DNA from: Loripinus fragilis
Taxonomy: Eukaryota > Mollusca > Bivalvia > Lucinida > Lucinidae
Length of the DNA stretch: 64,000 bases
Direction: 5' to 3'
NCBI GenBank assembly: GCA_964019695.1
Contig: OZ026530.1
Location: 29,494,690 to 29,558,689 of the forward strand
Below are positions 1-11,640 of the stretch, one piece after another (the stretch's first letter is position 1; each line of letters opens with the position of its first letter). Both the position numbers and the translations under genes were made by a program. The notes beneath the pieces were generated by a model that had not been told where the DNA came from, did not search any database, and saw only the letters and a list, made by a program, of their open reading frames with translations.

Positions 1-152
1 TGCACTACATTCTATAGCTTGTTGAATGCAAAGTGTAATATCAAAATTGATATATTAATTACAATTCATCATTATATATATCTATGAAGGTATTAGACTT
101 TCATTGAATACAACCAGTAAAGTCAATAAACACAGAAGGAGTTGTTTTCTTG

Positions 153-193
153 CACGGGACATGCCCACTCACACACGGGACATGCCCACTCAC
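153..193. repeat. Short tandem duplication
   Basis: Two adjacent copies of a 21-base unit containing CGGGACATGCCCACTCAC. The flanking 300 bases and the stretch from 200 to 480 hold nothing else I recognise. Confidence 0.7.
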
Positions 194-488
194 CAAGATG
201 TACATACCTCAGGGTAAAGCTGTGGAGTTCAATAAAAATGTGCAAAGGGAGATCACTGGAAATACTTCTCAGTATTATCAAAATACCACGAAGGGTTTTG
301 AATTTACAGATGCTAATTTTAAAATAAAAGCACAGTCTAAAATTGCAAAGGGAGATAAGTGAAAAAGTCAGCTACAGTTATCTATCTTGAGTGCACTGCA
401 CCTACTCATCTGGGTGTACATAGCTACGAAGTCATATGAATATCACTGAAAAAGATGTTGAATTACAGAAGGAACAAGAAATGTCACA

Positions 489-2365
489 GTCACGTGACGA
501 ATGCCCCCAAAGGAATTGGTCAAGCATAAGACACATTTGAGGAAAGTTAGCTGTAATATAGGAGATATGCTCCAGACACGATAAACCTAGAAATGAGGCC
601 AGAAGTCAATGTCAAGGTCAAAGTGACCCAAAATGGTACGCACCACTCCGCCATCTAAAGAGGAATCAACACACCAAATTTGGGATTCCTACATCAAATA
701 ATATAGGAGATATGCTCCAGACACAATTATTCTAGAAACTAGGTCATAGGTCAAGATCACAGTGACCTAAAAATGGTACGCGACACATCAGCATCTAAAG
801 ATGTATCCATACAGCAAATTTGGGATTCCCATCTCAAATAATATAAGAGATATGTTCTGGACACGATTATTCTACAAACTGGGTCAGAGGTCAAGGTCAA
901 AGTGACCCAAAAATGGTATGTGACACTCCACCATCCAAAGTTGCATCCACCCACCAAACTTGGAATTCCTACCTTAAATAATATAAGAGATATGCTCTGG
1001 ACATGATTTTTCTAAAAACTAGGCCAGAGGTCAAGGTCACAGTGACCTGTAAATGGTACAAGACACTCCACCATCCCAAAATGCATTCACACACCAAATT
1101 TGGGATTCCTATCTCAAATAATAAAAGAGATATGCTCCTGACACAATTATTATTAAAACTAGGTCAGAGGTCAAGGTCACAGTGACCAGTAAATGGTACA
1201 AGACACTCAACCATCCCAAGATGCATTCACACACCAAATTTGGGATTATCTTCTCAAATAATATAAGAGATATGCTCCTGACACCATTATTATTAAAATT
1301 AGGTCAGAGGTCAAGGTCACAGTGGCCAGAAAGTAATATGTGAGACTCCACCATCCCAAGATGAGTATACACACCAAATTTGGAATTCCTAACTCAAAGA
1401 ATATAAGAGATATGCTCCGAACACAAAAATTCTTAAAACTAGGTCAGAGGTCAAGGTCACAGTGACCCGAAACGGTATGTGTGACACTCTGTCATCTCAA
1501 GATGCATTTAGACACCAAATTTGGAATTCCTATCTAAAAGAATATAGGAGATATGCAGCAGACACAAGGCATTTTCTAGAAATTAGGTCGGAGGTCAAGT
1601 TCAAGGTCAAAATGACCCAATTATGGTACGCGACACTTCCCCATCCCAAGATGCATTCACACACCAAATTTGAGATTCCTACCTCAAATAATATAAGAGA
1701 TATGCTCCGGACATGACAATTCTAAAAACTAGGTCATAGGTCAAGTTGAAGGTCACAGTGACCCAATTATGGTATGCGACACTTTTTCATCTCAAGATGC
1801 ATCATCACACCAAATTTGAGATTCCTAGCTCAAATAATATTAGAGATATACTCTGGACACGATTATTCTAATAACTAGGTCAGAGTTCAAGGTCACAGTG
1901 ACTTGAAAATGGTATGTGACACTCCGCCGTCCCAAGATGCATTTACACACCAAATTTGGAATTCCTATCTCATAGAATATAGGAGATATGCACCAGACTC
2001 AATGCAGTTTCTAGAAACTAGGTCAGAGGTCAAGTTCAAGGTCACAGTGACCCAATTATGGTACGCGACACTTTGTCATCCCAAGACGCATCCACACACC
2101 AAATTTGAGATTCCTACCTCAAATAATATAAGAGATATGCTCAGGACACGATTATTCTAAAAACTAGGTCAGAGGTCAAGGTCACAGTGACCCGAAAATG
2201 GTACGCGACACTCCGTCATCTCAAGATGCATCCACATACCAAATTTGGAATTCCTATCTCAAAGAATATAGGAGATATGCACCGGACACGAAGCGGGACG
2301 GACGGACTGACGGACTGACGGACAGTGCGATTACTATATGCCTCCCAAAGTTCCTTTGGGGGCAT
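489..2365 (-). mobile_element. Helentron-like non-autonomous element with internal tandem array
   Basis: Perfect 15-bp inverted repeats lie at 501-515 (ATGCCCCCAAAGGAA) and 2351-2365. On the minus strand the order is inverted repeat, a TCCGTC-type microsatellite (2294-2324), a tandem array, the second inverted repeat and a short palindrome GTCACGTGAC (489-498). Subterminal inverted repeats followed by a 3' hairpin, with internal minisatellites, are typical of Helentron/HINE and 'pearl'-type elements known in bivalves. There is no Rep/helicase ORF. The outer ends are not sharply defined because Helentrons leave no target duplication. The element at 30524-31642 has the same plan. Confidence 0.65.
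590..2290. repeat. About 143-bp tandem array rich in AGGTCA half-sites
   Basis: About 12 diverged units spaced 138-148 bases apart, each with CACACCAAATTTGGGATTCC-like, AGAGATATGCTC-like and AGGTCAAGGTCACAGTGACC-like blocks. Several short open frames cross it, but they repeat the same residues from unit to unit and are not genes. Position 1034-1048 is a perfect AGGTCA-CAG-TGACCT palindrome. Most units carry a near-match (for example around 1174, 1455 and 2178). Confidence 0.9.
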
Positions 2366-2540
2366 AAAAATGTCAAAAGCTAACAATTGCAAAGGGAGAC
2401 AACTGAGAAAGTAAGAACAAGAGTTGTTCGTCTTGTGTGGTACACCTATTCATCTTGATTTACATCCCTACAAGGTATTATCAAAATATACCTAATGGTT
2501 TTGGAGTTACATGCAAATAAATAGTATAAGGCCAAAAACT

Positions 2541-2625
2541 GGTAAGGATTCGTAATGTGTATAGCCTGAAACCAGTACAACGAGCGCTTGAAAGCGCTCG
2601 CATTGTTGAACTCGCAACTGGATCT
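2541..2625. mobile_element. Fragment of fold-back MITE (family M4)
   Basis: Contains the hairpin CGAGCGCTTGAAAGCGCTCG followed by CATTGTTGAACTCGC. The same sequence forms the right half of the complete copy at 4262-4412, so this is a truncated copy. Confidence 0.65.
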
Positions 2626-3927
2626 ACATTCTTACCTAGTATTGTCAACATACCTGAAATGGCTTTGGAGTTCAGATGCAAAAATGTCTAAAGATAAAAA
2701 AAAAATGCAAAAGGAGATAATTAATTAAGTAAGCAAGCTAGAGTTATCCATCTTGTGTACAGTGTGTCTGTTCATATGGGTCTACATTCCTACAAGGTTT
2801 CATCCAAATATCTTGAATAGTTATAAAAAAAATACCTATCTCCAAAAAATTGGGAACCAACTGAAAAGAACATGGCATCACATGAAAGCATAGACCCTGA
2901 AAAAACCATGTGTGAAATTTGAAGAACGTAGGTTGAATACATTGCGAGAAAATTGAATCTGCAAAAAAGTTAACAAAAACGTTAACCAAGAACACGCCAC
3001 CCCCCAACACCCGCCCGGACAACACTAATTTAATAACCAGATTTTTCTTTGAATAACCCAGCTAAAAAAGCAATTAGAACTTAATTGGTAGCGTAACAAA
3101 ACGCAAAGAGAAATTCCGAATATGCAATGCGAATAAATAGCGGTGCCTACAGTCTTTATCACTTTGCTGTCCATAAACTCCCCAATTTTCCGGTACAAGA
3201 TAGACGGGAAGTATGTTTGGCACTATTGGGGAGTTTGCACCGTTGGCGGTTCGGTTTCAGTTCAGAGTGGCTAAAAGAACACAGTCAACTGACTTGTTTT
3301 AATCGAAGTTTGCCCAAAATGGCTGCCAAGTCGAAGCGGGTGCTAATTAAGGCTATTTTTGTGCAGCAAAGCAACAGAATATTTGGGTTATTGAAGTTGG
3401 TCTTTGTTCAGGTAATCTTGATACTGTTATTAAACTGCTTTATAAGTGTGTCAGACCAGGATTCAGAATTGTATCCCCAATTTTCAACGAGAATAGACAT
3501 CCCTGATATCGAAATGGAAAGTAACTTCCATTTGGGATCATGGAAAGTTTTAACATCTACAAAAAAAACCAATTGAAAAATGCAAAAATATGCGAATAAG
3601 CATTCATAGAAGTTTTGAATACCCAATTAAAATTTGAAATACCCAAATGAATGAAAAAGGAGTGAGTTAAATACCCAATTACTCAAAAAAATAATTAAGG
3701 TACTGAATTATTGTCTTCTTATTCTGCATCCACCTGTTAAGCTTCATGAAATAAATCGTAACAGTACACAAGGTAGGGTCCAAACATGGAATTGGGAACA
3801 CACAAACATACACAGACACAGGGACAGGGTGTACACTATAACTATGCCTTTCTGCCAATTTAACGTGGGTACATATAGACATTTAGGTTCACTACACATT
3901 TACAGGCCACCAGATAAGAGTACCTAA

Positions 3928-4066
3928 TGGAAAATTATTTTTCTTATTTCTCAACCAAAACATATGTTGTGGGTACTCAAAAGACCCCTCTCGATGAGAC
4001 GTTTCTTTTGAAAATGTAAAACACATGTTTAAATTGAAAAGTAAGAAAATAATTACGATTTTAAGC
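3928..4066. mobile_element. Palindromic MITE, family M1
   Basis: Fold-back with TTTCTTATTTCTCAACCAAA on the left, GGGTACTCAAAAGA next to the centre and the complement on the right, ending in AAGAAAATAATT. This copy is diverged in its right arm. The family occurs at least nine times in the window. The element ends about 35 bp from the splice donor of the PRUNE exon. Confidence 0.8.
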
Positions 4067-4101
4067 TCACAAAATATCCTTTTCTGGACATTTGTATTTA
4101 C

Positions 4102-4196
4102 CATCATATCCATGGTGACAGAAGACATGGCTATGTTCATGCTTGGCCCTGACACCATCTTGAGATCTTTCTCAAATATCTCCATGTTGCTCAGAC
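4102..4196 (-). CDS. PRUNE1: PRUNE-family protein, internal exon (third of three in window)
   Basis: On the minus strand a CTTTTCAG acceptor precedes 95 bases and a GTAAATAC donor. The first two bases complete a Ser codon started in the exon at 36141-36296. Then 31 codons follow and end in phase 0. The product contains LSNMEIFEKDLKMV and MNIAMSSVTMDMM, matching the human PRUNE1 segment with LTTEQMLRKDQKTI and VKVAISAIYMDLE at the start of the DHHA2 domain. The exon contains several ATG codons, but the frame continues in from the previous exon, so none needs to be a start. An M1 MITE begins only about 35 bases downstream of its donor site. The remaining C-terminal exons were not found and are probably to the left of base 1. 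Confidence 0.88.
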
Positions 4197-4261
4197 CTGA
4201 AAAGAGAAAGATTTTATTCCATTTTTTACTTTATTTTTAACTCTAAAATTGTACAAGATTG

Positions 4262-4412
4262 CCGTCTACCAGAGGCGAGTTCAACAATGCGAGCGCTTTC
4301 AAGTGCTCATTGTACTGATGTCAGGCTTTACACATTACGAATAAAGATAGGTACCAGAACAACGAGCACTAGCGAGCTCTCGCATTGTTGAACTTGCCTC
4401 TGGTGTATGTCT
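4262..4412. mobile_element. Fold-back MITE (family M4)
   Basis: Inverted ends of about 25 bp read AGAGGCGAGTTCAACAATGC on the left and the near-complement on the right. The short centre contains TACCAGAACAACGAGC. It lies about 65 bp upstream (in gene sense) of the PRUNE exon at 4102-4196. Confidence 0.75.
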
Positions 4413-4569
4413 GACGATGCCTAAAGCCTAGCCAGTGGCCATTTTAATAAGCTATCCTTTTCAAATAATGTTTTCATTTGTTAAACATTGATTAAACATC
4501 CTTATTTTAATTACAGTTTGGCATTTAGGTTTGCAAATGAACAATGTATCCAATTTTGTCAATTATTAA

Positions 4570-4811
4570 TTGGGCAACGTCGAGAGAAAACCTGTCTACA
4601 GGGTTTCCCACAAAGCGAGTTTCAAGCCATTGTCCTCAGCTACAGAGACTAGCTAGAAAATTGAAATTTCACCTGTATCAAGTTTACATATAATTCTTTC
4701 CAAAAAGCGAAAACAAAGGCACTGATCAGACTGCATGGATGCGCAGTCTGATCTGCGCCTTTGTTGTTCACAAACGACCCGAAGACAGGTTTCCTCACGT
4801 CGAGGCCCAAT
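4570..4811 (+). mobile_element. MITE, family M3, with central hairpin
   Basis: The terminal inverted repeats are TGGGC..CGTCGAGAGAAAACCTGTCT on the left and GACAGGTTTCCTCACGTCGAGGCCCA-like on the right. Inside are CTACAGAGACTAGCTAGAAA and a hairpin of the AAAGGCACTGATCAGACTGC type (about 4708-4768). Full-length relatives are at 35311-35552 and 44353-44588. Confidence 0.8.
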
Positions 4812-5136
4812 TGCAAGCTGTTCATTTAGTGTTCAATCTCCTAACCAATTGTCATATATCTGTTCATAAACACTCATTAAGAGTGCACCAAATCAGTGTT
4901 ACAAAACAAACATTTCTCCCTTTTCAGTTGTTTTAATTATTTTTGGCAATTCATTGCAAGAGTACAACAATAAGCTGCTTATAAGTGGGGAGTTATAAGT
5001 GGGGAGTTAACAGTCATTTTACAGTTCTATCATTGTAATTACAGTCACTTGAGACAAAATGTTCTACGAACTGCAGTGGCTGATTCAGAGGGGATTCAGG
5101 GTGTTCGCTTAAACCCACCTCCCCACCCCCCGTTTT

Positions 5137-5207
5137 AAATATCCTATGAAAATGAAATAATTTGGTCTCAGTGAGACCAAATTCTTTCATTTTCATGGGA
5201 TATTTTA
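5137..5207. repeat. Perfect-centred inverted repeat
   Basis: The arms of about 33 bp read ATGAAAATGAAATAATTTGG and complement. They meet at TTTGGTCTCAGTGAGACCAAA. It is probably a fold-back MITE remnant. Confidence 0.7.
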
Positions 5208-6049
5208 GGGAAAATGAGATAAAATCAGCAAAGCGAACCCCCCACACCTTTATGTATATGGAACCCCTTTCCAGAAATCCTTGATTGTCATAAGCCGCTT
5301 GACATAAGGTCCAATGATTTCAAGGATAAAAATAAGTCTTATATAACACATGAATTTTGAAATACAGTAAATCTTGTATTAGTTCGTACAGCAAAAAATA
5401 ATTATTTTTCTCTGTGTACGAACCAATACAAATTATTTTCCTGGAAAACGGCACTGTACGAACTAATAAAATGAAATTCTGAAGATCGATAAAACGGGGC
5501 CAAAACATGCGGAAATAGCCAAAGAAGGAGGAATTTCTGTTTATCCTTTTAGTCTCATCACAGATTGAAAGTCTGATAAGTATTTTAAACAAAACTAACA
5601 TTCTTGATTGAAAATAAACAACCAAACATAAAAGTCGCAATAATCACCTACTGTGCCGTTTCAACCAACTCGTTTTCCGCTAAGACTCGCATACAACGTG
5701 TGATATACCCGGCGATATCACCCGGTTATACTTTATGGTTAAACTCGTTCTATGACAACTCGGACCGATGACAATTGTCTTGATTGGAATCATAACAAAA
5801 AATTAAATAATACAACCTCTGTTCACTATTGACGTATATTGCAGCTTTCGTTTTGGGTCATGATTCTTAGAACCCTCGAAAATGCAACACAGAAGTAGAA
5901 AAGACAATATTTTATGATGTGTGCGTACATGAAGTTCGACAGGTTAGACGTATGCATGCCTGATTTTTCTTGATGTGCAGTGCGCGTTCCGAATGAAAAC
6001 TGAAAATGACTTCTAAAATTTTGAGCCTGAGATTTTCAACAATGTGGTA

Positions 6050-6110
6050 AGTCTCAGATCAGCCTGCGCATATGCGCAATCTGATCAGAGCCTTTGCTCG
6101 CCGCTTGAAT
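6050..6110. repeat. Hairpin fragment related to M3 core
   Basis: TCAGCCTGCGCATATGCGCA followed by ATCTGATCAGAGCCTTTGCT resembles the M3 central hairpin. A second such fragment lies at about 7187-7230. Confidence 0.6.
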
Positions 6111-6936
6111 ATTCTATGAGTGTTAAGCTACTGAACAAACATGTTTTGGAGGTTCTATGCTTTTAAAGGAGGCTGCACAGGCTCGTCTGAGTCTACACTT
6201 GTCAAAATGTCAAATTGTTGGAAATCTCATGCCACGGATCATTAATGTGAAAATATGAACAACTGGAAAACAGAACTCTCATTCATGAGAGTAGTACATT
6301 TCTCTGCCTCGGTATTGTAAAAAGACCCACAACTTACGTTTTTGCGAATGCTTACTCCATTTAAAGGCTTTGTATGGACACATGTTTTCTGTATAGGTTG
6401 GTTCGAGTCTTCATCCTGACGCCGCAGTATTCCATTTACATGCTCAACTTGCTCTTTCATGTTAGCATTTTAAGATTATGATAATGGCAATCAATGCAGA
6501 ACCAGATTCTCGTACTTCGTCATCTACGGTCGCTTGACCAGGAGCCATTACATGAGAAAACCTGTCTTTCGTGATTTGAAGCCTGGTTACGGTGAGACCA
6601 TGATTCTGTAAGCAAATTGTGGCGACCCTGTTCATACGCTGCCGAATTCTGATCTGGGTCACTGTTTTCATGTCCATGGCTTAACTTAATGTGTCATTTT
6701 CTTGCGTCAAGGCCACCACGTGCGACCCCAAATCTTAAAACAACACATGTCCGGAATTGAAGTGAGCGGTCTCTTTGATCTTAAAAAAGGATCATGCTGT
6801 CTTTGCTTTTGACGCCAGCTGATATAATTAGCAGACGGTTTGTAAATTGACCAGGCCCGGCAATACATATGATATGTCCAAATAGAAAGTCCCTGATATG
6901 TCGTACTAATGTGAATTCAAACTGTTTGAAACTTTG

Positions 6937-7107
6937 ATGTGGGCGGAGGCAGAGAGGAGGGGGAGGGGCAGGGGCCCCGGACCCCCCCCACCCCCCTGGA
7001 AAATTACAAGTTGTCATTTATTTTTAAGAATAAAAACTGGTACGAAGTTCCCTCGAGAAGCAATCCCAAACCCCCCCCGTTGGAGTTGTCTGGATCCGCA
7101 CATGCAT
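6937..7107. repeat. Poly-G/poly-C interspersed repeat, copy 1
   Basis: Contains a G-rich stretch, GGGGCCCCGGACCCCCCCCA, then TGGAAAATTACAAGTTGTCA and a second C run before GGATCCGCACATGC. The same order occurs in the copy at 27273-27572. Confidence 0.65.
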
Positions 7108-7951
7108 GTCTGACGGTGGAATTATATTTTTTATTTTCATTTTTTGCATGTAGCAGTTTAGCTATTATACTTTAGAGCTAACTGTTTGCGCGGATGCGCA
7201 GGCTGATCTGCGCCTTTGTTGTTTGCTTGCAACAAAGTCGAGTTTCTCGCAATAAGGTACATACGGAATACGCTAATTTAAGTATAAATTTAGCCATAAA
7301 ACAAGACGCTTTTTCGAACATTTTTGTTTTATCTCAAAGCAAACAATTGTTGCGGTGTTCATTGGTGTATTATACCCAGCCACCTAGAGGGGCTATAAGC
7401 CTAACTTAAGACAGGCACCTTCTTTGTGTATGTGAGCAGTTACACCCCTGGCAAGACTGAGTTGATGTGCAGGCTCGTCTGAGCCTTCGCTGGCCGCATG
7501 TGCAAGAGGTCACATAATCTCATGAACTGACTCGTTTCGTTGACAGCTTAATGTAAAGCTTGATGCAGAAGCATGCAAAAATCAATTAACATCTTGGTTT
7601 GTGCGTCTGTGCGTACGTGTGATTATCCACTGGAATCATTTAATGTGTTTAATCTTTTAGCGCCAAAATACAGTTTCATGAGGACGCCGCGCTAGGCTCA
7701 TCAGTGTCGGTCTTTGCCCGTTTAGACTTATTTTATTACGCTAATTGCATGCGGGTTTTAGTGAATTTGGAAAACCGTCAAACTCGTATAAAATTGATGT
7801 TCGCATATTAAAAGCACAGCTTATTAGTGGGAGTACGTAGATGTCTAGATTGTTTGGGCCTTAGTCTTCATCCACTTAAAAACTTTGAGTTAGTGAGCAG
7901 CGTGACCCTGACAAGATTGCACAAAAGCGCAGACTCTCCTGAGCCTTCTTT

Positions 7952-8152
7952 GGGAGCGCAGTGGCTCAGTGGTAGAGTGCTTGGCTCAAGACCAAAGGGC
8001 CGCGGGTTCGAGCCTCACCGGCGTCACTGCGTTGTGTCCTTGAGCAAGAACATTAATCCTAGCTTAGTACTGGTTCAACCCAGGAAGACCCGTCCCTTTA
8101 TAACTGAAAGACTGTTGATGGGACGTAAAGAATCAAATCAAAGAAACAACCT
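7952..8152 (+). mobile_element. tRNA-derived SINE, family S1
   Basis: The head resembles a tRNA: a box A-like GTGGCTCAGTGGTAGAGTGC, then box B GGGTTCGAGCC. The body contains GTCACTGCGTTGTGTCCTTG and the 3' end reads GTTGATGGGACGTAAAG then an A-rich tail. It is not a functional tRNA gene because the head lacks a complete acceptor stem and runs into a shared body. Other copies lie at 9155-9322 and 59877-60062, with a fragment at 37760-37850. Confidence 0.8.
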
Positions 8153-9154
8153 CCTGAGCCTTCGCTGATCACATTTGTGGTAAGCACCAGCCCATATGGT
8201 TTCGTCGTGCTCGGATCCAGTGATTAAAAAAAAAATACATGGGCATTGTTTAGAAGTTCTCCATGTCGAACACACGCGTGTGTGCGTTCTCTTGATTTAA
8301 AAGTCGCTAGGAGAAAATAACGCTAAAATAAGCTGTGGGTTTTGGTAGTGTTGGTATAAGGATTAACGTGCTCAGATTCCCGTTTCGAGAATATTGATGA
8401 TCACAGACACGCTCACAATCAATGTGCACGTGCACGCGCATGGTTGTGTACATGTATTTGATTTTTGTCATGACTGGACAATGGCGACAATGGCGACAAA
8501 GGCGTGCAAATTTGCATCAGTCGGACGTTCATTGAACCTAGAGCGTTTATCTGGCATGCATCAACGCTGAATGCACATTAGCGACACTGACAGTAGCACT
8601 GACAGGCGCCGCTGATATGTTTGTAAACTGGCGTGCTCGACGGTAGGAAATTGAAAGTATTGTAGACAGTCACACTGATTAAAAACCATGTAGGTACCAA
8701 AATGAAGGGAAAATCCGTTGTGTACGAACTATTAAAAATTACAAATCGGGAAAATGACCACTGTACGAACTAATACATGACATTTTGGTCAGATCACCGC
8801 GGAATAATTTATGGTGTACGAACTATTCGAGTGTACGAACTAATACAAGATTTACGAAATTTAAGAAAGTTTTTTTTACCACCAAAAACATTCCCAACAA
8901 GAAAATCAGATCTAGTCCATACCAATATGTCCTTATAGGTGTTGATGGGACGTAATAAATGGCACTGTAACATTTTTATCTCTCAATCCTTCACTATACA
9001 TGGTTGCAACTGCATTTGTCCAACTGATTATCAATATATACATGTAATTATTTGATGACCTTAAAATCAAAACAAAAAGGGACTTAACATCTATAATGTG
9101 CAGTCTCATTAATTAAGGGACTTTTAAGACTTGAAGGTTGAAAAATGTTCAGTT

Positions 9155-9322
9155 GAGCACAGTGGCTAGGTTGGTAGAGCATCAGACTGGGGATCAAAGG
9201 GTTGCTAGTTCGAAATTAACTGGAGTCACTGTACACTTTAGCCTTTGCTTAGAACTGGTTCAATCCAGCCATGACTGAAAAATTGTTGGCTTTGAAGTAA
9301 AGCATCAAAACAAACAAATAAA
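9155..9322 (+). mobile_element. tRNA-derived SINE, family S1, diverged copy
   Basis: Begins GAGCACAGTGGCTAGGTTGG, has a degenerate box B (TAGTTCGAAAT), a body with GGTTCAATCCAG and an AAACAAACAAATAAA tail. It is shorter and more diverged than the copy at 7952-8152. Confidence 0.75.
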
Positions 9323-9775
9323 TTTCCAGTTCTCTTCTGGAGCTCTTGTCTGTTATCATACCTGTGTGTACCTATCACCATACAAATTAGCAAGTGATCC
9401 AGATAAGGCGTATTAAAATTCTTCTTGCATTTTTTCAACTGTACATGTGTGCAGTTAGCTGGTGGTGTCTATAGAATTTGCTTGATTAAAATGTGCATCA
9501 CAATATATTTAATCAAGGTAAAACACACAAAAAAAAAATAAAAGTCAGGCCTCCCAATAAGATGGAGTATGTAATTGAGGTGTATTCCTGTTTCTCCCAC
9601 TTTTTGATTTTTAGGTAAATTTGGGGTGGGAAGAACGGGAATTGTGGATAAGGTGTAAAGGTGTTAATCCATAACCTGAGGACATATAGTTTATTTCAGT
9701 AAAGGTAAACATAAAACAGGTATAAAGCACATACAGGTGATAATAATTGAGCACATTAGATTAAATGTATATATA

Positions 9776-10512
9776 CAGTCAGACATAAGTTAAGCATCAC
9801 CCAAACATTATTTCAGAGACGTTTTTCGTGCTCAAATGTCTTCAGAAGAACAACCAGTTTGTAATATTTTGTTACCCTTGTCTTCCTTTGGTCTGCTGAA
9901 CATATCAGAATGTCATTTAGTCATCTTGCTGAATTTCTACGGTGTCCTGTATACACCAACTCCTATTTTGGATGTTTACCCTTAAAAAGTGTCACAGCCT
10001 AACCCAAAGTGCTTACTTTGAATTCAAATAAACGCAGAAATAATCTAGACTCATTTTTCAAACTAGTGCCAAACTGATTTTGTCGAACTCGAGGTTTCGT
10101 GTCAGTTATAGAGGATCATAGAGATAGTTAATCGTGTGTTTATAATTTTTGCATTATCACTATATAACATGCCATTCTTTACACATCCATAAGTTTTATT
10201 CTTTTAAAGATATGAATCTGAAATTTTCAGACAGAACTTGTCTTTGATATTGTAACAATATGGCACTAACACTTTACATGTCTAAGCGTTTTGAAAATAT
10301 CATAATGGGCTAGAGAATTGGGACATGTTTAGGGGTTAGTGTGCATTTACCATGCCTGGTTGTTTATCTTTGTGATAATCGAATGGAAATTTGCTGTAAA
10401 TTGTCACCACTTTATCTATTTTCATGAATAAAACAAGAAAATATTCGTGACTGGAATGCTTCCTTCGTTTTCTAGGAAACTATTTAGGCGATGCTTAACT
10501 TATGTCTGACTG
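9776..10512. mobile_element. Tc1/mariner-type non-autonomous element
   Basis: Inverted ends of about 27 bp (CAGTCAGACATAAGTTAAGC on the left, its complement on the right) are flanked by TA on both sides, the signature target duplication of Tc1/mariner. The 737-bp length and the lack of an open frame mark it as non-autonomous. Confidence 0.8.
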
Positions 10513-10516
10513 TATA

Positions 10517-11640
10517 CTTAGGTTTTCCTATAATAATCAAATTCAGACAAACAGTGAAGACCAAGATAAAATGTTGCAATATGTGGCATTTTATCAGAGT
10601 CTGCACTATTTGTTGAGATAAAACATACTTATCATTGTATCAAACCAGACTTCATTTTTTTCTAATTTCATGCGGTTGCAAACTTGTAGCGCATGAGACT
10701 TTGGTATTTATCGCATATGTATGAATTTTAACATGTAGATCTATATATACTTAACGCCAGTAAAAACGCAACTTTTACAGTTTAACCTTACTCGAGATTT
10801 AATGTTATTTTATCAATCTAATAAAATAAAAGCATAAACCTATAGTCGCGATATTAAGCCAATACTCTTTTGGTGCAGATAAAGCAGTCCAGATAAGCCA
10901 GGCTGTATTTTTGATAAAGGGACACAACCCAAACCTCGACACGAAAACTGCAAAATCACCTTATTAATCTGGATATCAGATCTTCATTATGAATAGCTCT
11001 TTTGGATTCAAACTTTACTAAAATTTCAACATTGCTCTACTTTCTATGCACACGCGACAGATTTTTTTTGTCTTGAAGTTTTGATCTTCTAAATGGTCAT
11101 CAAAGTTTCATCATGAAAACCGGAAGTTAACGAAGATCCGACACTTTCGACGGTAAATATTGCAATAAATGATAACCATAGGCTATTACCTTACAACTTA
11201 TGTATGCCAATTTTTAATTGATTCAGTTTTATTGAAGTTTTAGTGATTTCTCAAATTTTGGGGAAATTTCACAAAAAATGAAATTTAAAACATAAATTTT
11301 TGGTCCTTCCAGCAAAGTGAATTTTGTGTTTTAAACCGTTTTCTTGCTTGTTTGAGTGCAACGCAGTACTTGAGCGCTGAAATTGAATAAAATTTCAAGA
11401 TTTAATATGGTTACCAAAAAATTTGATGAATTTGTCATTTTTCACCAAAATTTTTGGCAGAAGTGAGCAATTGAGCTCAAATTTTGGTAAAACGTTCTCC
11501 TACGTTAGGGACGCTTGTTAGTACAAAGCCAAAGAATATCAAGCTGATATTTATAGGAAAAATAACAATTGTACCAGTTGCGTTTTTAATGGCTTTAAGT
11601 ATATCTACAACCTTACATACAAGAACTTTCTACTTTAACC
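10517..11640. other. Intronic stretch with no recognised feature
   Basis: AT-rich sequence with no long frame, clear repeat or exon-like splice pair on either strand that I can see. Confidence 0.5.

Larger units (their letters stand above)
5367..8855. mobile_element. 3.5-kb element with perfect 24-bp terminal inverted repeats
   Basis: Position 5367-5390 (GTAAATCTTGTATTAGTTCG, then TACA) is the exact complement of 8832-8855. The motif TGTACGAACTAATA also recurs just inside both ends (about 5414, 5453, 8716, 8760, 8814). The interior has more CpG than its surroundings and holds a SINE, a poly-C element and hairpin fragments, but no transposase frame. No target duplication is clear. I read it as an unclassified DNA transposon or non-autonomous derivative. 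Confidence 0.65.

Noticed and set aside
3127..3576. 149-codon plus-strand open frame, with MAAKSKRVLIKAIFVQQS inside and a possible donor near 3412
   Set aside because: No recognisable domain and no partner exon; repeated AATACCCAATT-like sequence follows. Not enough to call a gene.
7952..8030. Functional tRNA gene
   Set aside because: Box A and box B are present but the acceptor stem is not, and the sequence continues into a SINE body shared with other copies.
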